NCBI GenBank assembly: GCA_016928525.1
Contig: JAFGKO010000385.1
Coordinates: forward strand, 1 to 27,875
DNA from: Anaerolineales bacterium
GTDB taxonomy: Bacteria; Chloroflexota; Anaerolineae; Anaerolineales; Villigracilaceae
Direction: 5' to 3'
DNA: 27,875 bases
Below are positions 12,907 through 21,345 of this stretch, piece after piece. Below the pieces are notes generated by a model. That model was not told where the DNA came from and searched no databases. It worked only from the letters and a program-made list of their open reading frames with translations. A program made the translations under genes and the position numbers. Each line of letters starts with the position of its first letter. The stretch's first letter is position 1.

Positions 12907-15321
12907 TTATTCTTTCTTTTTGGATCGATTGGCCGGTGCAGCCGGCCTTTTTTCTTGGTTCTTTGTCGCTTTATCAGTGTCGGCTTTAACTCCACGAGGG
13001 GCGACCATAGCTGGATTGATAATTTCTACCTGTCCGCCAACATCTCGCATCAATTCCACCATGTGTTGCACGAGGCGGGCATCATGGTGAGTTTGGAGCT
13101 TGTTTTTATCGTTCCATAACGCGATAAGGCGTACTTTATCTATTCCGTAAGAAAACGACGAGTATAACGCCCAGCGGTTGTTGCGTTCGCAGGGATCGTC
13201 GCCCTCTCGCGGGTCACCTATAAGTTCATGTTGGTAATACTCCTCGACCAGGGGGTGATTGCGGGCATTGTAGAACCGTTTCACCCAATCTTCACCGCCA
13301 GGGCTGACAAAATCGCGGACATAGACAGCCTCATTGAATGGCAGATGAGCATTTACCGGAATACCTCGCTCCACGCAGGCTTCTATAAAGATTAAGTCTC
13401 CTCCGGCGGCCATCCCACCCGTGATTGCCAGATCATTAGGGCCGGCTTTGTATTTATCGAGCAAATTGCCAACCGCCTTCTTGACATCAGCTTCAATATG
13501 AGCAGGGAAGTGCATTTCCTGATCTTTGGTCTTATCAATCGTGTAGCCTGTAAACAAGAATACATTTCCTTCCTCATGTTTGTGTACAGTTGCATCTTCG
13601 TCCGTATCTTCTGAATATTCTTCCTTATGGATGCGAGCTAGTTCTTCCTTAAGCACATTGATACCCGCAGAAACATATTCAGGGCGCATTTCCAACGCCC
13701 TCAAGATATCCAATTGCTGGATCGACGATTCAAGGAAGAAGATGTTACGGCGCGAAGCGGTCATCGCCTTACGATAAGCGCGCACTACACGCTGGATTCT
13801 GTTGGCTGTCAGCACGCGCAACTCTGCTAGCGAGACCAGCGTCCAGTAGTCTGCATTCGGGTTCGCTGTTTGGATTTCGAGCGCAAATTCAAGCGCGCCA
13901 CGCAGCTCGGGCAGTTCTTCACGGGTGGTGGCGATATCGGGATCGGGGTCATCCTTGTCATCGAATCTGTCGGCGAGGTAGACAAGAATGGTCGCCAACG
14001 TAAGTGCATTGATGCCAGGATAGAACTGGTTCAGGTCAGCCTTGAAACCACGCACATAGATCTGATACGATTTCATCAACCAGTGATAGGACTCAAAAGC
14101 CATGCGCAAACGCTTTTCAGGGTCTTTCACCCAACGCCAGGAATCGGCCCACATTTCCTTGTAGATGCGTCCCAGGTAAGCGGTAGATTCACCATCGTCA
14201 GGGTGGTCAGCGAGTATGGCTTCGATCTTCACGATCGCTTCATCTACTTTTCCCAGGCGATTCAGGTGGAAGGCCTCTTCCCGGCGGAAAGAAAGGTTCT
14301 TAGGATTTACTTCCAGACCTTTGCGATATTGCGCCAGGGCCAGTTCGTTGCGTCCCATGTTGGCCAGCGACTTACCGGCTTGGCCAACTGCTTCTTCCTT
14401 GATGAGCGGGTTGCTGATCTCTTCGGTCAGTAACAGGATATCACCAATGCGTTTTTGTCGCTGGGCAATCGTAACCCGGTCTTTCCATTCTTTGTATTCG
14501 CGCCAGAAACCAGTTGCCAGCGGCGTCCGTAGGGCTTTTTGGTCAGGCTCATCAAGTCCGGTCAGTAAATTGAAAATGGGGCTGTGAATGGCATCCCGGT
14601 CAGAGGCCCAGGTGTCGCGTGCCATACGCGCAATGGCCTGAATATCCTTCTCCAAAAATTCTGGATCAGGAATACCTTCCGATGTGATGTGATAGGGTAG
14701 TGTGCGCACATTGAAGATGTCGAAAGGCATGTAGGCACGTCCAGCCTGGATGTGTACGATTCCGCGCTTTCGAAACGCGTGCCGAATGCCCAATTCGTAG
14801 AAAGCGTTGGCGTTGTCGATGCTCAGGTCTGCCAGCACCAGATCAGCCAGGAGTAATTCCTGGAACATATCTGTCAGAATATCGCCTGAACTGCTCGCTT
14901 CATCCGCGCGGAATGGTTCGAACCCAGCCAATTCCAACGCTGGCTTGATCATGGTTTGGTAGATCGTATTAAAGTCATAGGGTGAGCCATCCCCGCCTTT
15001 TTTCTTTCCGAAAGGCATGACCACGAATGCGTGCGGTCGCATTTCTGGACGTAGCTTTCGCTTCTCTACGACAGCAGTGGCATCCGTAACTGGCTTGCTC
15101 ATTCCGGTCATCTCCTTTGTCACCTCAACAACTTGTTCTGCTTCTTTCTGCCTTTGTTCTACACTCTGCTCCACTTTCTCACTGGTTGGCTCGGCAGATT
15201 TTGCTTCCTGTTCTGCTGAAGCGTTGGCGACAGTAAAGACTGGATCAACTTCAGCTTTGACCTTGGATATTTCTGCAGCGGTTAAAGTTTCTTTCTTGCC
15301 AAAAAGTTTTTTTAAGGCCAT
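12907..15321 (-). CDS. TIR/NDT-like, TRAFs-binding (TPR) and SLOG-like fusion protein
   Basis: This 804-residue cytoplasmic protein has three parts after a charged, probably disordered start (1-90). Residues 97-190 form a TIR/nucleoside deoxyribosyltransferase-like fold with HAFVVMPFG, LADLVLADLSIDNANAFYEL and candidate catalytic E176 in YELG. Residues 240-560 match the bacterial TRAFs-binding (DUF4071) region, with TPR-like helices around 310-375 (LALAQYRKGLEVNP). Residues 586-770 form a SLOG/LOG-type Rossmann domain: VFLFTGYTIDK, glycine-rich ITGGMAAGGDLIFIEAC, and DPCERNNRWALYSS before VRLIALWND. The start lies two bases after the SLATT gene stop, so the two are translationally coupled. 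SLOG domains are predicted to bind or process nucleotide signals; the N-terminal domain could be an NAD- or nucleotide-cleaving effector. Both roles are inferred. Confidence 0.82.
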   Translation of the reverse strand: MALKKLFGKKETLTAAEISKVKAEVDPVFTVANASAEQEAKSAEPTSEKVEQSVEQRQKEAEQVVEVTKEMTGMSKPVTDATAVVEKRKLRPEMRPHAFVVMPFGKKKGGDGSPYDFNTIYQTMIKPALELAGFEPFRADEASSSGDILTDMFQELLLADLVLADLSIDNANAFYELGIRHAFRKRGIVHIQAGRAYMPFDIFNVRTLPYHITSEGIPDPEFLEKDIQAIARMARDTWASDRDAIHSPIFNLLTGLDEPDQKALRTPLATGFWREYKEWKDRVTIAQRQKRIGDILLLTEEISNPLIKEEAVGQAGKSLANMGRNELALAQYRKGLEVNPKNLSFRREEAFHLNRLGKVDEAIVKIEAILADHPDDGESTAYLGRIYKEMWADSWRWVKDPEKRLRMAFESYHWLMKSYQIYVRGFKADLNQFYPGINALTLATILVYLADRFDDKDDPDPDIATTREELPELRGALEFALEIQTANPNADYWTLVSLAELRVLTANRIQRVVRAYRKAMTASRRNIFFLESSIQQLDILRALEMRPEYVSAGINVLKEELARIHKEEYSEDTDEDATVHKHEEGNVFLFTGYTIDKTKDQEMHFPAHIEADVKKAVGNLLDKYKAGPNDLAITGGMAAGGDLIFIEACVERGIPVNAHLPFNEAVYVRDFVSPGGEDWVKRFYNARNHPLVEEYYQHELIGDPREGDDPCERNNRWALYSSFSYGIDKVRLIALWNDKNKLQTHHDARLVQHMVELMRDVGGQVEIINPAMVAPRGVKADTDKATKNQEKRPAAPANRSKKKE

Positions 15322-15323
15322 TC

Positions 15324-16661
15324 CTATCCCTTTACTTCCTCAGTGGTTGGATAGCGAGAGAGCAGGTCGTTGAGCACTTCCTTTGGCGTATCCCGCCCTA
15401 TGTCAACGCCAGCGAACTCATCAGCAATTGCTTTTAGAGAGTCTGATAATCTAGCTGCACCTGCCTTGACAGTCTCAGCAGCAAATGCCACAGCAGTTTG
15501 AGCAGCCTGCTCGATGGCTGCCAGTTCTTGCTGAACGAGCTCTGAAGAAGCCTCTTCAGCCAGCGAACCTAAGGTCTGATCGAAGTGCTCTTCAAGTGTT
15601 CCACGGGCTTCGTCCATACTCTGGGATGTAAAACTGACAACGCTATAGCGCATGTGTTTTTTGAACGCGGCATCGCTCTCAATGGCTTTCTTGAGTACAT
15701 CGTTGATCAGTTCGGCTTCTTCCAGTGTTTCCCTGGCAAGCACCTCTTGCATGGACTTGATGTATTCGATGTTCTGGCTCCAGAGAACGTCTTCTGTGGA
15801 TTTGACCATCTGGAAAAATTCAGCGTCGGTGCGTTCTTCCGGTTCTAATGCACTCCAGCGGTCGTAGATAATCATCAGTTCCATGATGACTTTGCTATAG
15901 TTCTTGATCGTGGGATCAAGGTTGCGAAGTTCTTGCCAGCCGATCAATGCCGCGCCTAGTGAGGCGGTCACTGCAACCCAGATACTGAAACCCTCGCCCA
16001 ATGCTGCTAGAAGGGCCCCGAGACCACCGGCAACCAGGATGTAAACCTGCAGACGAGTGCGTTCAACTTCGAATTGCTGCACCTTGCGAATATGCCAGGC
16101 AAGTTGATTCTCAAGGCGATATTTGACGTATTCGCTGCCGGTCAAATCCTTGAACCCCGGGTCGCTATTGGGGTCATCGGGATTGTAATAAGGGGGGATT
16201 TTCTCTGGAGCGTTGTTGAGCACAAGTTCGCCACTCATCCCACGATAAACCTGGCGTTGGATGTTTGCCAGGCGTTTTTCGAGCCACTCGCGGCGATCAA
16301 GTTTGTTCTTGAAGAACGCCCGATACATATAGATTTCTTTCAGGATTTCTTCTGCACCAGCGCGCGAGACCAGCCAATCCCTGCCGTTATAAAACTTATT
16401 GACAAACGCAGCCAGGACGGAGGCTGTAAGGGGGGTAGCAATCAATAAAAATTTAAGTACCCAACCTAAAGTAGCGGGCATGTAGTCCGAATAAACCTGC
16501 GTAATCACAGCGAACAAGGCTGCCAGGACACCCAGGATGGAAATCCACCTGCGCCAGCGATAATGTGGCTTGGAGTGCTTGTTTGACAACGCGTCCAATT
16601 GTGCATAGCGCGTCCAAGCAATGTTCAGAATGGGCACGGTGGGTTGAGGGTCAACATTCAT
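15324..16661 (-). CDS. Duplicated SLATT/DUF4231-type 4TM protein
   Basis: This 445-residue membrane protein has two paired-helix units: TM1 about 39-58 (WISILGVLAALFAVITQVYS), TM2 about 64-89, TM3 about 204-222 (LQVYILVAGGLGALLAAL) and TM4 about 225-243. Each pair is followed by an amphipathic helical segment of the SLATT kind (DWLVSRAGAEEILKEIYMYR after the first, LRNLDPTIKNYSKVIMELM after the second). The last 150 residues are helical and probably coiled coil, rich in Ala, Glu and Gln, and cytoplasmic. SLATT (SMODS and SLOG associating 2TM effector) proteins are predicted pore-forming effectors coupled to nucleotide-sensing partners. Here a SLOG-domain protein follows after two bases. GGAGG lies seven bases before ATG 16661. 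The duplication and long tail are unusual. Confidence 0.78.
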   Translation of the reverse strand: MNVDPQPTVPILNIAWTRYAQLDALSNKHSKPHYRWRRWISILGVLAALFAVITQVYSDYMPATLGWVLKFLLIATPLTASVLAAFVNKFYNGRDWLVSRAGAEEILKEIYMYRAFFKNKLDRREWLEKRLANIQRQVYRGMSGELVLNNAPEKIPPYYNPDDPNSDPGFKDLTGSEYVKYRLENQLAWHIRKVQQFEVERTRLQVYILVAGGLGALLAALGEGFSIWVAVTASLGAALIGWQELRNLDPTIKNYSKVIMELMIIYDRWSALEPEERTDAEFFQMVKSTEDVLWSQNIEYIKSMQEVLARETLEEAELINDVLKKAIESDAAFKKHMRYSVVSFTSQSMDEARGTLEEHFDQTLGSLAEEASSELVQQELAAIEQAAQTAVAFAAETVKAGAARLSDSLKAIADEFAGVDIGRDTPKEVLNDLLSRYPTTEEVKG

Positions 16662-16702
16662 GTTTATTCCTCCAAAAAAGTTTGTAGTAATTTCTGTACA
16701 GA

Positions 16703-19700
16703 TTATTCATCTGCTATACTGCCTTGCACGGGCAGATCCGGGCAGATCAAACGATAGGGTTCATCAAAGAAAAGTTGTTCCCATTTGGTACGGCTCATGT
16801 TGGATGTCATCCGTGTACAAGCGACTTTTGTGAGGTCATCTTTATAGATTGCTTCAATCTTCGATACATCCCAGAGTTGCGTTGCTTTGAAAGACACCGT
16901 TGCCAGATAGGCGCCGTCGTTAGAGAATGCTACGCTGGTTACTTCAATAACATGCGGAATGCGGGCAACTTCCTGGTAAATGGAAAGATCGATCAGGTAA
17001 GCTGTACCTTCTTTCCCGCCGATGGCCAGAAATTTGTTATCTGGGCTAAATACCAGCGACAAGGCCTCGCCATTTTGCGTGAACTGGGTAACTCGGGTGA
17101 ATTTTTTTTCCTGCACTTCCCAGATGTATGTAAGGCCTTGCGAACTGGATGATGCAAACAATTTTCCGTCATCGCTGAAAGCAATTACATTTATCTGGCC
17201 TGGCTCTATTAATGTTTCAACAATTGTCTGTGTGGTCAGATCCCAAATTACAACCTGTCCATTCCCTCCAGCAAGCAATAGGTCGCCAGTTGGGCTATAG
17301 CTGACCGAAAATATTTCTGCAGTATGCTCAAGGGCGTACTGTTTCTCGGCGGTCGCGACATCCCAAACTGTGACCAATTTGTTGTTTCCGGATATTGCCA
17401 GTTGCTGGCTGTCCGGGCTGAATGCGACCGTTGTAATGCCATCTTCATGGGCCAGGGTCCTAGCGGTTTTTTCCTGCATGTTATACAGGATTGCATTTGG
17501 ACTTCCATCTCCTTCAGCAACAGCCAGCCATTTTGAGTCTGGGCTGAAGGCCATATCATACGTCAATCCATTGGCTGTAATGATGTCGACGCCGTCGATC
17601 CCTGAATTTGTAGATAACCACTGGTCATTGTTCAATAACCAAACCTTATAATCGTCTGAATTGATCGCCAGCCATTCCCCTGATGGACTAAAGTGTGCTT
17701 CATGTGTAAGCTCAGGAAAATTTAGATAGCCGATCCGAAGGGATACTATTGAAATGTCCCAAACGCTGATGCGTCCATTACGCTCACCGACGATCAGGCG
17801 GTTGCCGTCATTGGAAAATACCAGAGCGCTGCCATATGATTCTAGCGGGATTTCCACCAACTCATTGCCTGTATTGGCGCTCCAAATACGAGCGGTAAAA
17901 TCCCAGCCTGTACTGGCGATCCATTGCCCGTTTGGGCTGACTTTAACCTCTTGTACGAAGTCATCCTGGCGCATCCGCACCTTTTCCGTACCTGACTCCG
18001 TATCCCAAACTCTGATGGTATAGTCATCCGAAACCGTTACAAACCAATCGCTATCGGGTCCAAACGCAACATCTTCAAGCCAGTCGTCATGAGGAAGTAC
18101 GTGCTTTTGACCGCCTGAGACGGCTGACGCCACACGTGCCGTGCTGTCTTCACTTACTGAAACGATCCAGTTGCTATCTGGGCTGAAGACCACATAGTAG
18201 ACTGTGCTCTCATGCTTTGGTCCGGATCTAAAGCGATTGTTCGCGCGTTCCCAGATAACTACACTACCATCTCTTGTCCCAAACGCAACATAGTTCCCGT
18301 TTGGACTGAATTGCACGGCTGTTACGGCGCTACGAGCGGTAAGTTGGTAGCGGTCTTGCTGTGATTCCAGATCGAGTACGGATACAGTATTATCTTCGCG
18401 CGCAACCGCCAGAAGTGCTTCGTCCGGGCTGATATCAACTGCAAGTACGGGAACATCGAAATCATAACGTCGTAATACGCTGCCGTCAGCAACACTTAAT
18501 AATCGTACGGTGCCATCAGCGCTAGCCGTGACAATGGTTTGGCCATCGGCGATGAAAAACGCGCTAATGACTTTGCCGCCGTGTTGCTCACAAAAGACCT
18601 GGGTTCCGTCTTCTACTTTCCAAACACAGGCGGCACCATTTGAACTTGCTGCTATAAAGAGCGTGCTATCAGGGTTGAATTGCACTTCGTTGATCCGGCC
18701 GCCCTGGGAAGCCTGAATAACAGGCAGGGGCATTTTACTGATGTTTTGCCGCAGGATATTTTCTGCTTGAAAGGATTTCTCCCGTTCCCATGAGTCTATG
18801 GCCAGTAAGGTGCTTGTAAACAGTTCGCCCGTTCGGCTCTGATAAATCTGTGCCTGTGCTGCGCTGCGTTGCGCCTTGGCTTGATTCTCACTTTCTATTG
18901 CCCGGGCCTCGTTTTCCCTGGCTTGTGCTTCGTTGGCCTTCGCAAGCGCTTCATTTTCTTCAGCCCGGGCCTCGTTAGCCTCCGCGATGGCCTGAGCAGT
19001 GGCGGCCGCATGTGCATTATTTGTTGCCAATTGGCTTTGAAATACCGCATAGATTGCCAATATTACGCTAATAGCGAATGCAAATGAGACCCCAATCAAC
19101 AAGTGCCGCTGGCGTTGTGAAGCTGCCTTACGGCTGGCATCAATATATTCGCCTTGTAGAGGCAGGATTTGGCGACTGGTGTCGCCTGTAGCTTGCGAGC
19201 GCCATTGTTCAGCTTCTTCGAGATCTGCGCCCTGGAGCAGGAAGCTTTTATTACGGCTTTTGTCTTCCCATTCTCTAGCGCGCCGCAAGAGGCGAGTGTG
19301 TTGCCGTACCCAGTCACGATCAACATTGATCGATTCCAGTATTCCGGAGATTCCAGCATCGTAATCATCCTGCTTGCGCATATATACCCAATTGTGGGAG
19401 GATAGCTTCTCGTGCATAACAGTCCCCTTTTTGGGGTCGCGGTGCAGGATTGGGATGAACTTTTTGTTATATTTTATACCCAGTTCCAGTTCGTCTCCGC
19501 ACACTTTTGACGCCAGCGAGTTAGAGCTGATGACGAATAAGAACGCATCTGCGCCTTCGATGGCGCGCGCGATTTCATCCATCCATTCAGAGCTGGGAGG
19601 GATGCCTTCCCAGTCTACCCAGGCTTCGATCTCGCTCGAATCCAGGCTGTCATTCAATTTGCGTACGAACTCGGTATCCTTGCGGGAGTAGGAGATGAAC

Positions 19701-19738
19701 ACGCTTCTTTTAGGAGACTGTGTATCTTGTTCGGACAT
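16703..19738 (-). CDS. TIR-TM-coiled coil-WD40 protein
   Basis: This 1011-residue protein has an N-terminal TIR domain (about 10-125: SVFISYSRKD, VDWEGIPPSSEW, FLFVISSNSLASKVCGDELE). E83 aligns with the catalytic glutamate of NAD-cleaving TIR enzymes. A conserved connector (ARE WEDKS, FLLQGADLEEAEQW, EYIDASRKAA) leads to one membrane helix at about 212-233, then an Ala/Glu/Asn coiled coil (240-300). About 14-15 WD40 units (about 340-965) follow, enough for two seven-bladed propellers. The tail CTRMTSNMSRTKWEQLFFDE with PYRLICPDLP is typical of such bacterial WD40 proteins. The TIR end should be cytoplasmic and the propellers outside the cytoplasm if the helix spans once. It is second in the operon, 20 bases after the C39 gene, with a weak ribosome site. 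A role in NAD-depleting immunity is plausible but unproven. Confidence 0.9.
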   Translation of the reverse strand: MSEQDTQSPKRSVFISYSRKDTEFVRKLNDSLDSSEIEAWVDWEGIPPSSEWMDEIARAIEGADAFLFVISSNSLASKVCGDELELGIKYNKKFIPILHRDPKKGTVMHEKLSSHNWVYMRKQDDYDAGISGILESINVDRDWVRQHTRLLRRAREWEDKSRNKSFLLQGADLEEAEQWRSQATGDTSRQILPLQGEYIDASRKAASQRQRHLLIGVSFAFAISVILAIYAVFQSQLATNNAHAAATAQAIAEANEARAEENEALAKANEAQARENEARAIESENQAKAQRSAAQAQIYQSRTGELFTSTLLAIDSWEREKSFQAENILRQNISKMPLPVIQASQGGRINEVQFNPDSTLFIAASSNGAACVWKVEDGTQVFCEQHGGKVISAFFIADGQTIVTASADGTVRLLSVADGSVLRRYDFDVPVLAVDISPDEALLAVAREDNTVSVLDLESQQDRYQLTARSAVTAVQFSPNGNYVAFGTRDGSVVIWERANNRFRSGPKHESTVYYVVFSPDSNWIVSVSEDSTARVASAVSGGQKHVLPHDDWLEDVAFGPDSDWFVTVSDDYTIRVWDTESGTEKVRMRQDDFVQEVKVSPNGQWIASTGWDFTARIWSANTGNELVEIPLESYGSALVFSNDGNRLIVGERNGRISVWDISIVSLRIGYLNFPELTHEAHFSPSGEWLAINSDDYKVWLLNNDQWLSTNSGIDGVDIITANGLTYDMAFSPDSKWLAVAEGDGSPNAILYNMQEKTARTLAHEDGITTVAFSPDSQQLAISGNNKLVTVWDVATAEKQYALEHTAEIFSVSYSPTGDLLLAGGNGQVVIWDLTTQTIVETLIEPGQINVIAFSDDGKLFASSSSQGLTYIWEVQEKKFTRVTQFTQNGEALSLVFSPDNKFLAIGGKEGTAYLIDLSIYQEVARIPHVIEVTSVAFSNDGAYLATVSFKATQLWDVSKIEAIYKDDLTKVACTRMTSNMSRTKWEQLFFDEPYRLICPDLPVQGSIADE

Positions 19739-19758
19739 CGAATCAGGCTCAAGTCAAA

Positions 19759-21192
19759 CTAACTCGCAACGAACCAGGCAGCAATGTATCCTTCGGCGCC
19801 AAATTTGCCTTTCACATTGATCCACTGGTTATTGGCGCCAATTTTTTGCACTCCTCCGGGTTCTATGATTGTGAGTTCCGTGCCGATGGGCAGGAACTCA
19901 ATCAAAGTGGACGGGTCAACCACAGGTTTCTTGCGCAATGCTACGAGTTCGATCGTAGTCCTGACTGTGACCGGAGCGTTAGGAGCAGGTGGTGCGGCGG
20001 CAACTTGTGTCTGTGCTGTGGTGCCACTGGCATATTTGACATACCAGGCAGCGACAAAGCCCTGCCTGCCGGTTTGGTCCTGAACATTCAGCCACTGACC
20101 GGTTACGCCGACTTTCTTGATCGTCTGATCGACAAGCTCGAGGCTGATGAGTTTTTCTGCCGGCGGAATGCGGCGGATGAGGGTGTTATCTGCAATCACA
20201 GGTTGCGTGCGGAAGGCCAGTTCCTCGCTGGGCAGGAGTTCCATGGCCCCAGGTGGAACAGGGACTTTTGCTGCGGATGCTGCCGTGGAAGTGGCAGGAG
20301 CAGCGGGCGCAGGGGTGGTCGAGGGTGTGGAGGCCCTCTGCGGGGATGATACAGGCTTGGGCGCGGCAGGAGGCGGAGCGGGTTTCGGCTCCTTGCTGTC
20401 TGACACGTACCATGCAGCCGTGTATCCCTGCTGGCCAGTCGAGTCCTGTACCTTTGCCCATTGCCCTTGTTGGCCCAGTTTGGCTTTCGTGGTGGTTGCA
20501 TCTTCCAGGCTGAGTAGTTCTGTTCCAGCCGTCATGCGCTTCCATAAGTAGCCACTAGCGGACGGATCTGCGCGCAAAGCCAGGTCATCTTCTATGACAT
20601 ACAGTTTTAGTGCATCCTTGGGAACGGGAACGGTTTTAGGTTCCGGTGGGGAGGGCGGGATGTTGCCATCGAACCACAGTACGGCGCTGACCTCTGTCTC
20701 GAGCGTTGCGCCGTTGTATTTATAGCGTTTGGTTAACAATACTTCCTTATCCGGGCCATCGCCGCCGTATTTGTAAGGATCATAAAGCACATAATCATCG
20801 CCCTTTTTCTCTTTTACAAGGACAAAATGGGTCTGAATGCCGGCTTGCTTGTTCCAGTCCACCTGTAAAATGACAGGTTTGCCGGCAGCAATTGCCGCGT
20901 CGATTTGCCCGACCGGGGCGGGTAACGCTTCGCACGGCTGCATGCTTTTGTACTGCACGTTTGGAAAAACATATGGGAGAACCGATGGGATAAAGAAAGC
21001 GCCCTGGAAACCGCCGGCAGTCTTCATTTTCTCGTTGACGGTTTCGGGCGTTTCGTTGTAGCCCATGCCATTGAGCATCATAGTGACCGAAGTCAGCAGA
21101 CAACCCCAGCCTCCAATGGTTTCGCTGGAATGGCCGAGGGAGGTCTTCTTCCATTTTTCGTCATTCTGGTAAAGGTTTTGCGTTTTGAACAT
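19759..21192 (-). CDS. C39-like cysteine peptidase with three SH3-like domains
   Basis: The frame is open from 21213, but AGGAGG lies seven bases before ATG 21192, giving 477 residues. Residues 1-175 form a C39-like papain-fold peptidase: NLYQNDEKW at the start with Q9, nucleophile C31 in GGWGCLLTSVTMML, H122 in IQTHFVLVKE and D138 in VLYDPYKY. Three related SH3-like domains follow (about 196-267, 320-395 and 405-477), each with GQW or NQW and a closing GYTAAWYV, GFVAAWYV or GYIAAWFV. A Pro/Ala/Ser linker lies between the first two. No signal peptide is seen, so export would need another route. It is the first gene of the minus-strand operon with the TIR, SLATT and SLOG genes. It could process a partner protein or peptidoglycan peptide; neither is shown. 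Confidence 0.83.
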   Translation of the reverse strand: MFKTQNLYQNDEKWKKTSLGHSSETIGGWGCLLTSVTMMLNGMGYNETPETVNEKMKTAGGFQGAFFIPSVLPYVFPNVQYKSMQPCEALPAPVGQIDAAIAAGKPVILQVDWNKQAGIQTHFVLVKEKKGDDYVLYDPYKYGGDGPDKEVLLTKRYKYNGATLETEVSAVLWFDGNIPPSPPEPKTVPVPKDALKLYVIEDDLALRADPSASGYLWKRMTAGTELLSLEDATTTKAKLGQQGQWAKVQDSTGQQGYTAAWYVSDSKEPKPAPPPAAPKPVSSPQRASTPSTTPAPAAPATSTAASAAKVPVPPGAMELLPSEELAFRTQPVIADNTLIRRIPPAEKLISLELVDQTIKKVGVTGQWLNVQDQTGRQGFVAAWYVKYASGTTAQTQVAAAPPAPNAPVTVRTTIELVALRKKPVVDPSTLIEFLPIGTELTIIEPGGVQKIGANNQWINVKGKFGAEGYIAAWFVAS

Positions 21193-21257
21193 CTTTCGTC
21201 CTCCTGGGTGCAAGGCCTAATATGCAGGAAAGGCATGAATAGCCCTTAAGTACTGGT

Positions 21258-21285
21258 ATTCTACACGATTAAAAAATGATTCCAA
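21258..21285 (-). promoter_or_regulatory. Probable promoter of the C39-TIR-SLATT-SLOG operon
   Basis: Read on the minus strand, TTGGAA (21285-21280) and TAGAAT (21263-21258) are 16 bases apart. The first base of the transcript would fall near 21251, about 60 bases before ATG 21192. No other good promoter is seen in this gap. Confidence 0.45.
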
Positions 21286-21298
21286 TTTAAGTTTGCGT

Positions 21299-21324
21299 TA
21301 TTGTAAAGGGAAAAAATTACAATA
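21299..21324. promoter_or_regulatory. Operator-like inverted repeat upstream of the operon promoter
   Basis: TATTGTAA (21299-21306) and TTACAATA (21317-21324) are perfect complements separated by 10 bases. The site lies 14 bases upstream of the predicted -35 of the C39-TIR operon and just after the GNAT gene. It may be a regulator site; it could also be a weak terminator for the GNAT transcript. Confidence 0.4.
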
Positions 21325-21345
21325 TCGTTATAGTACGGATTTTTC

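Noticed and set aside
14918..14934. A TTCGAA(C/T)CC-like stretch that resembles a tRNA T-arm.
   Set aside because: It lies inside the SLOG fusion gene and no acceptor or anticodon stem surrounds it; no tRNA was found elsewhere.
17000..18720. Tandem DNA repeats in the TIR-WD40 gene.
   Set aside because: The recurring pieces (such as those coding FSPD) are explained by WD40 protein repeats that have diverged at the DNA level; no recent duplication is visible.
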